Part shown: positions 1 to 11,520 of the stretch, one piece after another | How the letters are laid out: every line of letters begins with the position of its first letter | Numbering within the stretch: the stretch's first letter is position 1 | Origin: Histomonas meleagridis | Lineage: Eukaryota; Parabasalia; Tritrichomonadida; Dientamoebidae | Reading direction: 5' to 3' | NCBI GenBank assembly: GCA_020186115.1 | Contig: WSYJ01000008.1 | Location: forward strand, 1 to 64,000 | Length of the DNA: 64,000 nt | The notes under the pieces: generated by a model | What the model was told of the DNA's origin: nothing | The model's database searches: none | Seen by the model: the letters and a program-made list of their open reading frames with translations, nothing else | Translations under genes and position numbers: made by a program

Positions 1-1394
1 ACAGTGTATACTTTATTATGTATCAAAAAGTTATTTCATAGTGGATTTTTATCGAAATTAGTAGGTAGAATTTCTTTGATATCTAAGACTCTAGGCTTCT
101 AGAATCTTATATATTCTCATTACTGTACTCCATAACATGAACCTTATGAATTTTTGATTGGACGGTGAATTGTCTCGTTTTTGAACGCTAAAAATATTTT
201 ATTAAATCATTAATGATTTTTTTTCTAAGAAATGTTTTTTAAAAAAATAAAGTTTAAATAATAATATTTAAATTATTTGCATTAAATACAATTAATATTT
301 ATATAAATTAGATTCATTATTATATATAATTTTTAATGAAAACATACTAATCTTTATTATCACTTTTTACCACTCACTTCAACATCATTAACCTTATTGT
401 AAGATTATTTTATGCAAATATATATGTACGAACAAGATACTTAAATATTTATTCATTCTTCTTGATTAGTCGATTAAGTTTTATTGTAAGTTAATGTTTA
501 TATAATATTTTATATGAGCATTTTTCCGTACATAATGATAGATGTGTATTTTCCAGATTTTAAATCTCATTCACCTTTGTTTTCATATTATATAATGCTT
601 AAACATGCAGATATGTATATACATATATAAATTTTTAAAAATATTATGCACGAATAATTCAATGTCAAAATCTCTCAATTTATTCATATTTTTATTATTA
701 GAGATTATTTATAAATTGGCATGACAAGTTCGATGAATAAAAAATATTAATTCGTATTTGATGAACATGTTTAATAAATCAATCTTAACAAATATCTCTT
801 TTGTTTTTGTTTCAAGAATGTTTTCAGGATAAAATAACTATTAATACAAATGATAATAACATACATATAATATGTTCTCGCATTATATCTTATTACAATC
901 AGTTATTTATATAAAATATTGATATCATTTGTGTGTGCTGATATTTTTATTTCTATCTTTCCTATTATTACCTTATTGTTGTTTTTTTATATATTTTTTT
1001 CCATTCGATATTGATCAATATCAAAAATATAATAATAAATATTATAAAACAAATATCATAAAACATTTTTAATAAAACGAAAAATTTGCCATAAATTTTT
1101 TGGGCGGAATCAGACCATAGGCAAAAATTCAAAAATATAAGCAAATATAAAAATCAAAATCCGCATTGTTATCCCAATGGTATATTAATTATGAAATATT
1201 TTATATATAATTCGCTCTGCATAAAATCATCATAAGTATCAAAAGAACGTTTATTTTGTTTAACAATCTTATACAACTTAATTTTCAATTAATATCTAGT
1301 AGGAACCACTCTCAAAACAGTTAAAATTTTGACGAATGGAAAAATTGATTTTATTACATTTTATATATGAAATTGATATTCGATTTCAGCAATT

Positions 1395-1489
1395 CGTATA
1401 TAGCGATCATCCTACAATCTTGATATCATGAATATATAATATATATACATAGTTACATCTATGATTAATATAAATCTAAAAATAATATC
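1395..1489 (+). repeat. dispersed repeat, copy 1
   Basis: About 95 bp beginning CGTATATAGCGATCAT and continuing through a (TA)-rich stretch to an AAAATAATATC end. It has a clear second copy at about 2392-2495 in the same orientation, with small indels in the TA-rich part. No coding potential; family unknown. Confidence 0.6.
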
Positions 1490-2303
1490 ATAATCAGCAC
1501 GAGATATATTTATTCTTTCATTCCAAAAAGTGACAAAAATCGACTTTTGCTATGTTTATATAGAACGATAACAGCAACGATAAGTGACGATAAGAGCGAA
1601 TTTGAATGATGGTAAATATTATCAAAATTTTACCCTTTCCTCTAAAAGATACGTTATTTATTTGTTTCTATCATAGTAATTTGTAAACAGCCAAATTAAA
1701 TGATTCTTGGTTTGTTAAAAAATAAAAATGTTGAAATTTTATCATAGAATCGTGATTTATTATTTATTCCAAATAATTATATGAAATCTTGATTTTTTCG
1801 AATTAATGAATTTATTGAAAAAATGAATGATATGATAATTTTCGTGATACCTTAATGATGTACTTATTTAACCTGATTGATAATAAATACTCGATAAAAT
1901 AGTTTCTGTGAAAGTACATATTCTTGAAATATCTTGGGACAAACGATACATTTTCTCCAATAAAAAACGATTCTTGATCATTCATTTGTTTGATGATTTT
2001 TTTTTTTTTATTCATTTTTATTTTCCAATTTTAGCAAAATGTTCAATTTTATTGAATACATATCTATACAAATGCAATTTGCAAATTATTTATAATATAC
2101 TAATCTGAGATACATTTATCGATTCCTTTTATCTCATATTACTCATGTGCTTTCAAATTTCAAATATATTACAGTTTTCAATTTATTTAACATTCTATGT
2201 AATGATGTTGATTTCTCTATTTTTCCGAATATGATTCAATACCACCGCTTCTTGCGCAAGCTTTATTCTAAAATTGTTTTAGAGAACGATATGTGATGAA
2301 TGA

Positions 2304-2337
2304 GTGATTTTTATACGTCCACTCATTCAAATTTGAC
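2304..2337 (+). repeat. diverged repeat sharing ATTCAAATTTGAC
   Basis: This segment recurs with changes at 2918-2950 and 3296-3329. All three read roughly TGATTTTTRTNCGT..., then TATTCAAATTTGAC or CATTCAAATTTGAC. The longer flanks of copies 2 and 3 also resemble each other (a TTTGACCT/TTTAACCT stretch followed by TTTGATTTTTGCC-like sequence), so the real unit is several hundred bases. Non-coding. Confidence 0.5.
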
Positions 2338-2391
2338 TTCGAACCGCTTGAACATGTTAAATGATATCAATAACTTATAATCGTATATAGC

Positions 2392-2495
2392 GATCATTCT
2401 ACATTTATGATATTATGGATATATAATATATATAATATATAAATACATAGTTGCATTAATGATTAATAAAAAACTAAGAATAATATCTTGATATA
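2392..2495 (+). repeat. dispersed repeat, copy 2
   Basis: Second copy of the repeat at 1395-1489. It shares the CGTATATAGCGATCAT start, the ATATAATATATATA core and the CATAGTTGCAT/TAATGATTAATA portion. The two copies lie about 1 kb apart, so this region probably grew by duplication of a larger unit that has since diverged. Confidence 0.6.
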
Positions 2496-3406
2496 AAGAA
2501 ATTAAAAATTCAGAAAGAATTTGGGAAATAATGAAATATTACTAATTTTATTTGATTATATAATCTTGATATTAAATTCTTATCAAATCTATCAAAAATT
2601 TTGATAAACTCAAAACATTTCAAATATATTCGTGGCATATTCATGTATTTGTCGTATATAAGTTATTTCCGATATGTGAATGCACATTCAGCCAAATATT
2701 GGTACAAACGATACAAAACTTTCTAACGATAACTTTTTTAAATTGAATAACAGTTTTTTATTATTGAATTTTTTCAACGGCACTTTTTTCCCCTTCTCAT
2801 GATAATTTAAAATCATTTATAAAACTACAAGTCATCCTGCGTATTAATCTTTTCCCGATACTCATGTTATAAGACAAAATCCTCATTTATTGTCTTTTTT
2901 CCTTTCAACTGATTGAATGATTTTTGTTCGTTCTTCTATTCAAATTTGACTATGAATAGATCGTTAACCGATAACGATGAAATTCATGAATAGTAAATTT
3001 ACTATGATTCTTTTTTGACCTAAAATTTGTTTTTCGCTGATAGCAAAAAAACCATAATTAAAATCTTATTTTATGCTATTCATTTCAAATTTTGTAAAAT
3101 TAATTTTTTTTTTTTTTTTTTTTTTAATTCATGTATTTAATTCAGATTTCAAATATATTATATTCGGCAATTTTAATATGGCAACAGAAATTATTTGTAG
3201 TTCATATATTATGATCAATTTTACATATTCTCCTAGAATAAATCAATATCCCCTCATTGACGATTTCGTTATCGGAAACGATATAAGATAATTGTGTGAT
3301 TTTTATTCGTCCTACTATTCAAATTTGACTATAACCCCCTTGGATCTTGAATAAGATATAGCTATATGAATTAATTGAAGATTAACTTTCTTTTTTTAAC
3401 CTGGGA

Positions 3407-3435
3407 TTTGATTTTTGCCAAATGCAAAAATCAAA
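3407..3435. other. perfect 12-bp hairpin
   Basis: TTTGATTTTTGC and GCAAAAATCAAA form a perfect 12-bp inverted repeat around a 5-nt loop. It sits in the repeat-rich desert and has no gene next to it. It may be part of the dispersed repeat family; no function can be assigned. Confidence 0.45.
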
Positions 3436-4616
3436 TAGAAAATGAGATATATTATTAGCTTTGCTTATAATCATTTTTAATTAATTATTTATTCAATTAT
3501 ACCAAATTTTTTATAAATAGCTTTAATATATGTATTTTTTTATTATCTTTTTATTTCTCATTTAATTATTGAAAATAAATTCAAGTACTATAAATCAATA
3601 ATGTTAATAAAATGTGATGATTTTCTAAAATTTTGATCAAAATTGTGAAATTATGAAAGTATAGGCGTCACTTTTTGTGTTTAAATGATCGTTTCAAGAA
3701 TGAAGTTATGAATCTCAAATTTGAAATATTTACAATCATGCCATTTGTTTTTTATGCTTTTAAATGATGAAATAATAAGTCATTATAAGAAAAAAATGTC
3801 AACACACTTATTCAACCGCTCATTTGCTGTCATAAAAATTTGAAAGAACTTTTCGAAAAGTTATCCTTCTGACAGAAACTGTTATGTTTAAAATTGAATA
3901 AATAACGCTATCTGTCAAAATTTCACAAGTAACCGCTATTATCAAACAAGAAAAAAAAACGTTACAATTCAAATTCTTCCCAGCGTTCATAAAAATCCTA
4001 TTTCAAATTTCTATGATTAGATTGTCCCTTCACGGTTATTTTTATGTGATGATTGGCCCTTCAAGATTGTATAAAATAAATACTCAAGCTTTGATTTAAA
4101 CCTTCCACCACAATGCTCTTAGAAAGCATCAATGTGTAGAATCATTTTAGTGACTATTTTATTGAAAATTTGAACTTAATTTTCAATCTGATGAATTTTT
4201 CCATTTATCATTATTGTAAATTAATATGGAATAATATTTCATGTTGTTTTATGATAAAATATTATAAATTATATTGTATGAAAATAATGATGATAATGTT
4301 TATAAACTTATTATTAAGTCAAAATAAATGAATTTATGGAAAGCCAGTGATATGTATTGTAATAAGGAAATGCTGTTTTGAGCTATTCTTAGTTTTATTT
4401 TGATAAAAAAAACTTTTCTTTAAATTAAAATGCCGTTGAAAAGTGTGTCAAAAAAATAATATAGAAATTTTCCAAAAAAACTATAATTTTAAACGCTGAA
4501 AATTATCATTTCATCCTTAATACAAACAATTAAAAAAAATATATATTATCAAGTACATTCATCTATCGAATTATCAATAACATCCTTCTCTTTCTCTTGG
4601 CCAAGCAATGTAAAAT

Positions 4617-4624
4617 AACGGTTA
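4617..4624 (+). promoter_or_regulatory. M3-like core promoter element
   Basis: AACGGTTA, about 70 nt upstream of the start codon at 4692. It is a perfect match to the published Trichomonas vaginalis M3 core promoter consensus (A/G/T)(A/G)C(G/C)G(T/C)T(G/A), which is bound by a Myb-like protein. I see no good initiator (TCAYW) close to the ATG. The transcription start is not known here, so the assignment is inference. Confidence 0.4.
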
Positions 4625-4691
4625 AGTTATTGAAACTTCCCGAAATTATCAGAAAAAGTAAAAAGTTATACAAAAAAAAGTAAAGTTTATC

Positions 4692-7600
4692 ATGGCACCG
4701 GACCTTGCTAAGCAGTTAATCAAGAATTTATTACAAGAAATCGTAGAAGACCTTACGGCAACTGAAGGTACTAATGACGATTATTCAGGGTTTTCCGCAA
4801 TCGCTTGGATCGAATCTCCTTGTAGGAATTACGCCACTACACTTCAAGGTATTGTTAAGCTAAATCCAGAGTCGGTTCTTAGCGTACTTCTTTTTAGGTT
4901 AAGAGAACATTGTAAATTATTTCTCAACATAAATTCCGTCCCAAGTCCAATTAAGATCAAGAAACTTCTAGTTCTATGTGAACTCATATTGCATTCACCC
5001 GAAATTGTCCTTAATGCCAAATCCAAAGAGTCATTGAACATCATTCTCAATATGCAACTTTATAACAAAGATATTGCCATGGCTAAGCAAATGATAGTTG
5101 AGTCCTTGTTTGAAGTTGCTCGATATTTAGTTCTTCATGGTGCCAATCCCGTTCCCACATCCTATCAAGTAAATTCATCCAATGATCTAGCAAATCTCTT
5201 TAAGATTTGTTCCAAACTTAACTATACCACAGCCACTTTTAAATCCATTCTTCGTTTATCGCAAACAGTTGTCCCAAGTCTTCCCATAGAATTACGACCA
5301 AAATTAGTCAACAAGCTATATCGTACCATAGTCAAATTTTACACATCCAACACCAAAGAGTACAGAGAACTTCTTTTAACCGGGGTTGATGAAGCCCAAA
5401 AATTAATGGATATCTTATTAAGTTGGAAGTCCAATGACATTGACAACATATCATTATATGGCGTATTGATGCCCTTATGTACACGTGATCTTAAATTACT
5501 TAATACCAAGAAAGGGCCGTTTGTTAGCATCATGAATACGTTAAGTAATTTCAAACAAACGAAAGAGAACCATCGCACACCAATCTCATTAGCCATATTA
5601 GAAATCACCAATTGTGTCTCGTTAGTTAGTGCGAATGAGAATTCATTATTCCATGCTTTTGATGAATTCTTATTCTCATATAAAGGTAAATTCGAAGCTT
5701 GGATCTTTAAAGATCGTAAGAAACAATACTTTACTGGATCATTATTAGGTTATTTCTTACCACGATATGCAGCATTAGAATTTGAGAAACGACAAAAGAC
5801 TGATGGCCCAGCATGTAAGAAGATATTACAACTTGTCGAGAAAACACAAGGATATTCATGTTATGTTTTATTTTTACGTTATATTTATGATCATTATAAA
5901 CAAAACAAAGCCGGATTAAAAGAATGTGAATGGCAATTAATGACATTATTATCCAACAAATTCCAAAAAGCAATGTTACATTTACAAACACGTAAAACAG
6001 ATCAAGAAGATTTCCAAAGACATTCTGACTTTGTTAGGACAGCAGTCCAATTCTTAGTTGGATATAATTATAAATTTTCACGGTATTGTATGTTATCATT
6101 ATATGGAAATCCAGATCCAAGTTTACGACATGCGAATAAACAAATGGATGCATTTATCCATTCGAATTGTGGCTTTGATCAAATAGGAGCAATATTAGCA
6201 TCAGCATTACCAGTTTATATCCAACATTTCATATCAAATAGTGCATTTTTGGTTAAGATGTATCGAGCGTTTTTAACACTTACTGATAAATGGGTTAATC
6301 AATTAAAAGATTTAAGTGGTAAAGAAGCAATTAAATTATTAACTGATATATCAATTACTAGTAAAGCTATGACAGAGAAAGCAATTTCAATTAATTCACC
6401 TAATTTATCTTCTACACCATTTTTATTTTATCGATTTTTAAAATGGGCATTTATGGTAATGGAATCAACTAATTCACAACAATATTTAACACCTAATCAT
6501 GACTTTATTAAGTTAAATATGTCTGTAATCTTAATGTTATATTCATATTCAGTCGATCCAATTATTAATTCATTAAATGAATTAATGGGTGTTAAACTTA
6601 GATCTTATGGAATTAATTTCACATATGAATTCCCATTAAAAGATATTTCTCCAAATGATGACGTTATTATACCAGCAGTTAAATCAATCTTCTTACAATG
6701 GGTAAGTTCTACTATTCGACAAATTCAAGCAGAAGAAATTGCTGCAAGTGATAATCCTTCACAAACATTATCTAATGGTGGACAATTTTCATTTGAACCA
6801 TCACGAGAAAAGATATCATTAATGACAATATTTTTATGTCGTTATATTTATTTCTTAAGTACAGTTTCATTTTCATCTAATGAAAGTCAACCAGCAGAAG
6901 TCCGATTTATAGTATCAGCATTAAAATATATTGATAAAACTAATAGTAAAGATATAGCATTTACTAAAGCATTTAGGAATACAAACAAAGAATCATTACC
7001 AAAAATTATATCAAATTGTAAAGATTTAGTATTATTTAAATATCAAAACTTAGATTTTGATAATAAAATATTTTGGTGGAATATCATTGATTTAGTTACT
7101 TATACAATTGAATCAGGACAATTAGAAAATCAAGAAAATCAAGAAGCTGTAGTTAATGATATTGAAGAAATGATTAAAATATTTATATCAATGGTACAAA
7201 TTAATGCATTTGGTGAAAGTATTAAATCAATTATATTCTCTATTGGTAGTTTACTTAAAGCATTTTATTTAACTAAAGTAAAGAAAAGTTTATTCTTACA
7301 AAGATCTGTAATTACTACATTAATTGAAGTCTCAATTCAAAATAGACTTACTAAAGCTTCTTTAATTACTTATCCAATAGGTAAAATCTTAGAAATGTTA
7401 TTTAATAATTTCCATTTTGATTTAACTGATTTATTACCAAATGTTAATGAAATATCATCTAAAGAAGATACAGTACAATTCTTTTCATTTGTATTATGTT
7501 CATTTAATTTATTAATACAAGATTTCCAAAAGTCTCAATATGTAATGTATATTCAAAAATGTATTTATTATATTTTAATTAATAATACTGATTATTGTTG

Positions 7601-10600
7601 GCAATTATATTTCGAATTTATTAAAGTAGCTAATCCTTTATTAAAGACTATAATGATGGAAGCTTTATGTACAATATATAAAACAGAAATACATTCAATT
7701 AAAGCAACTAAAACTAAATATATTGAAAAGATATTAAAACCTTCAACTTTAGATGAAAGTAGTATTTCTGATTCTACTAATAATTCTTCAACTTCTAAAT
7801 CAAAATCTTCACATAAACCTAAATTCTTAAGATTAAGTATATTACATAAATCTAAAAACTTATCAAATATTCATAGTTCTAGTGAAAGTATTGGATCTAC
7901 ATCACAAACTTCATTTCAACTTAGAACAGAACCTAAAGTAATGACAATAGCTAATGCTACACGTATCTATAAAGAAATTCATACACATGATAAAGATAAA
8001 CATCAAGAAGCACATTTCATAGGAAAAGAACATATTTATAACTTCTTAACACAAAATGATTTTGAAATCTTTCGAAAACCACCAATTAATAATGTTGGAT
8101 TTATTCGAGCTATTATTAGTTGTTGTATAGCATATCGAATTCATGATAAAGTATTTATAATGATGACAAATCATTATAAAAAAGATAAATCACCATTAAA
8201 TAAGACAAATCATTATTCATCATTTTATACTGCATGGTTTAAACAAATTATTGGAGATTGGCCTATAGAGAATTTCATAGTTATCGCAAAAGTCTCTAAA
8301 ATTAAAGAATTTGTTAATGCTATTAATCCTAATTTAGCATTTGTATATTATTTACAATTATTTAATAGTATTATTAAAGATGATGAAATATTAACAACAT
8401 TATTAATAGAATGTTTCTTTAGACCAATATTAAATGATCCTAAATCTTATAATAAACCATTTGATAGTAAGAAAATGGATTTCAATATTACGGAATTTAT
8501 AGATTGTTTAAGACAACATAAATCATTTATTGATTTAATTAAAAGTATTTTACAAGCAGAACCTTATTATCCAAATATTACTACAAGTACATTTCAAACA
8601 GATAAAGAAATTGTTTTAGGATTTATGTCTAAAAGACCACCAGTTATTGATCGAAGAGAATTCTTTAAACATTCAGTTACACATGAAATTAAGAAATTAC
8701 CAGTTCCATCATTAGAAGATCAAATTAAATTACATAAATTTAATTGGGTTCGATATTTAGGTACAACAGAGAATGGTAGTCATGGATATTATTTATTCCC
8801 TAATCAAATTCCTAATATTAGTAGTGAATTAAATTTATATTATTATTTCTTACATTTTAGTCATATGAAGAAACATTCATTTGAATTATTTATTAATGGA
8901 AGAGAATTAACTACTAAAGGAAGTGAATTCTTTTCTAATTTCATGAAATATATGCCTGAAGAATTCATAAAGAAGTTAAATAAAATTACAGTATTAAATC
9001 CTTCACCTTTAGCTTTAATGGTATTAAGTCAAAACCCATTAAAAAGACCACAATTATTTAATATTACAAATAAATTTAAAGGTGAAAGTAAGTTTTATTT
9101 CCATGCTGAAGCTTTTGGTGATACATATAAATATCGAGGAAGTTTTAAAGTTAATATGTTTAACAAAGAATCAATGTTATATATAGGTGTAAATCAATTC
9201 TCTATCGAAATACCATTTGAAATTTGTGGTCATACATGTTTTGCTACACAAATAATTGATATTAATTTAATACGTAATGTTACAGTTAATGGTAAACAAT
9301 TAATATTTAATACTGATGGAGGGAAAACATTTGAAATTAATACTAATGCAGGTAATTATATTAAAGCAGCTTATGAATCAATGATATCAAGAAGAAGTTT
9401 AATACATGGAATTAGTTGTGTAGATTGTGAAGTTAATGTATCTAATAATCATCGAGCTGAAAGTATAGCATTATGTTTATATTTATTAACATCTGATGAA
9501 TTATATCATAATACAGCAATACAATTATTAGAATCAGCTATTAATGAACCAAAGAATTCATTAAATAATTGTGACGTATTTATTAAATTCATTAATTTTG
9601 GACAAGTCTTTAAAGATATAGAAAAATTAGGTTTAATAGATGAAGTTACATATATTATATCAAATTATTTAAATAATTTAATTACTTATGATACTCAATC
9701 AGGTGTAGTTTTATCATCAGAAAATATTAAAACTTTAACAACTTTATTACCATTATTAGTTAAATTTATGAATACTTCAAATGATACATGTTTAATCACT
9801 ATAATAGTTAATATAATGTTAAAATTCATAATGAATAATGAAGCATTTAGTATATTATTAAAAATGTTTTGGAATCAAATTGAATCACGTACAGCTTTAC
9901 AAACTATATTACCTATAGCATTTACTACAACTACTTATCCTGTTAATTCATTACGTCGAATCTTTCAAGCATTAATGGAGAAATCTTCTAAGTTAATGGG
10001 AGAATTAATTATATATCATTATTTAGATGGTACTATCCGACGTAAATCATTTGGTAAATCAATGTCTACTGATAAAATCTTTGCATTAATTCCTTCATTA
10101 CCATTATGTTCATTTGATTTTGCATTACCACATTTACCATATTTATTATTCTGTAGTGTTATTGCTGGAATTCAAGCACAAAAAGAATTAGCTGATAATG
10201 TAAAGAATTTCATTAATATTACATTAGAATCAATTTCATTAAATCAACCAGGACAAAACACACAAAAATTCCAAGATCAATTAGATATATTATTAAATAA
10301 TAGTAATACATTATCAGCATTAGATTTTATATCATTTGGTGAAAAAGTTGCTTCATCAATTAGTAAAGATACACATGATCAATATCAAAAATTAATGACT
10401 GAAGAACAAATAGGTGATAATCCTAATATATGGTATATTAAAGCAGCAGCAGCAGTACAACATGATATAATTAATTATAATACTACACAAAAATATATCG
10501 AATTATTACCTTCATTATTATCAAGTAATTTTGGTACATTAAATTTAAGTTTAGCATTTTCAACTTTAACTAAATTAATTGATACATTTCCATTAGATTC

Positions 10601-11420
10601 AACTATACCAATTGGATTATTTTGGCCTACATTAATATCAACAGCATTTTCTTCATTAATATTACGGAAATCTGCATTAACATTATTGAAACATATTATT
10701 GAATATATTATTCCTAAATATGGTTATAAAAATGTTATTGAAGTTTCAACTACATTAGAAAAATCATCTTCAATTAAAGAAGGAATTAGAGCATTTGGTG
10801 ATAACTTAGGAATTGATTTCATTAATAATTTCCCATTAGCATTTATTAAGACATTAAATAAAGCTTTAGAAGATATAGAAACAAGGAAATTAGCATTAAG
10901 TTGTATAGCTTCATGTTTGAAACAATTAATTGATAATCCTTATAAAGCTTCTTATTTCGTATTACCATTTATTACTTATTCTAATGATGATTATAATTGG
11001 ATATTACGATTAAAGTTTAAAGACTTTTTGCCAATTTCATTCCCACAAATTGTTTATTTGTCTTTCGATAATAGAAATATTAAAGAAATTACTGGAATTG
11101 CAACTTATTTAGCAAGTAAAATTAAAAATACATTTTGCTTAGAAGCTATTTCAGAATGTTTGATTTATGGAGTGAAAAAATATCCATTCGTGTTCGCTTC
11201 TGTAAGAGAATATATTATTAATAAATGTTGGAAAATGATGGAAACTGAACAAAATACTCAAATTATAGACTTGTTGTCGTCAATCGTTGCAAACTTTATG
11301 GCAATTTCAAAAGAAGATGATAAATGCATATGCGACTTGGATGAGGTAATAGACGACGATATATTATTCACTGAAATAGTTGTTTGTGTAAATGGTTTGG
11401 GTGACCTGAAACTAAAATAA
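4692..11420 (+). CDS. neurofibromin-like giant protein with Sec14-PH module
   Basis: A 2242-residue uninterrupted ORF, mostly helical and Leu/Ile-rich like ARM/HEAT solenoids. Residues about 1345-1457 (GYYLFPNQ... YYYFLHFSHM... FELFINGRELTT... FMKYMPEEF) follow the pattern of the Sec14-like lipid-binding lobe of neurofibromin. Residues about 1490-1570 follow its PH-like lobe (a YIGVNQFSIEIP strand region, then a long helix). Position within the chain also fits NF1/Ira proteins. A Ser/Lys-rich linker lies at about 1017-1076. In the region where a RasGAP domain would precede Sec14 I see neither an arginine-finger LFRGNS-like motif nor FLRFINPA. If truly neurofibromin-like, it would be a peripheral membrane scaffold, perhaps without Ras GAP activity. 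An alternative is a generic HEAT-repeat scaffold. The start is the first ATG, in a TCATGG context. Confidence 0.6.
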   Translation: MAPDLAKQLIKNLLQEIVEDLTATEGTNDDYSGFSAIAWIESPCRNYATTLQGIVKLNPESVLSVLLFRLREHCKLFLNINSVPSPIKIKKLLVLCELILHSPEIVLNAKSKESLNIILNMQLYNKDIAMAKQMIVESLFEVARYLVLHGANPVPTSYQVNSSNDLANLFKICSKLNYTTATFKSILRLSQTVVPSLPIELRPKLVNKLYRTIVKFYTSNTKEYRELLLTGVDEAQKLMDILLSWKSNDIDNISLYGVLMPLCTRDLKLLNTKKGPFVSIMNTLSNFKQTKENHRTPISLAILEITNCVSLVSANENSLFHAFDEFLFSYKGKFEAWIFKDRKKQYFTGSLLGYFLPRYAALEFEKRQKTDGPACKKILQLVEKTQGYSCYVLFLRYIYDHYKQNKAGLKECEWQLMTLLSNKFQKAMLHLQTRKTDQEDFQRHSDFVRTAVQFLVGYNYKFSRYCMLSLYGNPDPSLRHANKQMDAFIHSNCGFDQIGAILASALPVYIQHFISNSAFLVKMYRAFLTLTDKWVNQLKDLSGKEAIKLLTDISITSKAMTEKAISINSPNLSSTPFLFYRFLKWAFMVMESTNSQQYLTPNHDFIKLNMSVILMLYSYSVDPIINSLNELMGVKLRSYGINFTYEFPLKDISPNDDVIIPAVKSIFLQWVSSTIRQIQAEEIAASDNPSQTLSNGGQFSFEPSREKISLMTIFLCRYIYFLSTVSFSSNESQPAEVRFIVSALKYIDKTNSKDIAFTKAFRNTNKESLPKIISNCKDLVLFKYQNLDFDNKIFWWNIIDLVTYTIESGQLENQENQEAVVNDIEEMIKIFISMVQINAFGESIKSIIFSIGSLLKAFYLTKVKKSLFLQRSVITTLIEVSIQNRLTKASLITYPIGKILEMLFNNFHFDLTDLLPNVNEISSKEDTVQFFSFVLCSFNLLIQDFQKSQYVMYIQKCIYYILINNTDYCWQLYFEFIKVANPLLKTIMMEALCTIYKTEIHSIKATKTKYIEKILKPSTLDESSISDSTNNSSTSKSKSSHKPKFLRLSILHKSKNLSNIHSSSESIGSTSQTSFQLRTEPKVMTIANATRIYKEIHTHDKDKHQEAHFIGKEHIYNFLTQNDFEIFRKPPINNVGFIRAIISCCIAYRIHDKVFIMMTNHYKKDKSPLNKTNHYSSFYTAWFKQIIGDWPIENFIVIAKVSKIKEFVNAINPNLAFVYYLQLFNSIIKDDEILTTLLIECFFRPILNDPKSYNKPFDSKKMDFNITEFIDCLRQHKSFIDLIKSILQAEPYYPNITTSTFQTDKEIVLGFMSKRPPVIDRREFFKHSVTHEIKKLPVPSLEDQIKLHKFNWVRYLGTTENGSHGYYLFPNQIPNISSELNLYYYFLHFSHMKKHSFELFINGRELTTKGSEFFSNFMKYMPEEFIKKLNKITVLNPSPLALMVLSQNPLKRPQLFNITNKFKGESKFYFHAEAFGDTYKYRGSFKVNMFNKESMLYIGVNQFSIEIPFEICGHTCFATQIIDINLIRNVTVNGKQLIFNTDGGKTFEINTNAGNYIKAAYESMISRRSLIHGISCVDCEVNVSNNHRAESIALCLYLLTSDELYHNTAIQLLESAINEPKNSLNNCDVFIKFINFGQVFKDIEKLGLIDEVTYIISNYLNNLITYDTQSGVVLSSENIKTLTTLLPLLVKFMNTSNDTCLITIIVNIMLKFIMNNEAFSILLKMFWNQIESRTALQTILPIAFTTTTYPVNSLRRIFQALMEKSSKLMGELIIYHYLDGTIRRKSFGKSMSTDKIFALIPSLPLCSFDFALPHLPYLLFCSVIAGIQAQKELADNVKNFINITLESISLNQPGQNTQKFQDQLDILLNNSNTLSALDFISFGEKVASSISKDTHDQYQKLMTEEQIGDNPNIWYIKAAAAVQHDIINYNTTQKYIELLPSLLSSNFGTLNLSLAFSTLTKLIDTFPLDSTIPIGLFWPTLISTAFSSLILRKSALTLLKHIIEYIIPKYGYKNVIEVSTTLEKSSSIKEGIRAFGDNLGIDFINNFPLAFIKTLNKALEDIETRKLALSCIASCLKQLIDNPYKASYFVLPFITYSNDDYNWILRLKFKDFLPISFPQIVYLSFDNRNIKEITGIATYLASKIKNTFCLEAISECLIYGVKKYPFVFASVREYIINKCWKMMETEQNTQIIDLLSSIVANFMAISKEDDKCICDLDEVIDDDILFTEIVVCVNGLGDLKLK

Positions 11421-11431
11421 AATAATAATTG

Positions 11432-11452
11432 AGTAAAAAGTGACTTTTTACT
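11432..11452 (+). terminator. hairpin just after the neurofibromin-like gene
   Basis: AGTAAAAAGT-G-ACTTTTTACT is a perfect 10-bp inverted repeat starting 12 nt after the TAA stop at 11420. It could mark the mRNA 3' end. It also contains the recurrent motif AAAAAGTGAC. Function is inferred only from position. Confidence 0.3.
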
Positions 11453-11520
11453 TTATGAAATAGGGTTTGTTTAAGTACATTTTTGTTTTGCCTAAATGAG
11501 TTTCAACTATGAGTTCGGAG

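Larger units (their letters stand above)
1..4691. other. AT-rich intergenic desert
   Basis: I see no supportable gene in this stretch. The few open frames are under 75 codons, rich in Phe/Ile/Tyr/Asn as expected from AT-rich DNA, and have no recognisable domain. It contains diverged dispersed repeats and a short perfect hairpin (listed separately) and homopolymer tracts such as the long T-run near 3104-3125. The last 75 bases hold a likely promoter element of the downstream gene. Confidence 0.7.

Noticed and set aside
1812-2108. Overlapping 66-67 codon frames on both strands
   Set aside because: Phe/Ile/Lys-rich low-complexity frames typical of AT-rich DNA, with no upstream element or recognisable motif.
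3073-3291. 72-codon frame with a poly-Phe stretch
   Set aside because: It is created by a long T-run (about 3104-3125) inside a non-coding repeat.
8380-8460. FFRPILNDP as a RasGAP FLRFINPA motif in the neurofibromin-like protein
   Set aside because: The spacing and the surrounding helices do not fit a GAP domain and the Asn-Pro core is not conserved; resemblance is superficial.
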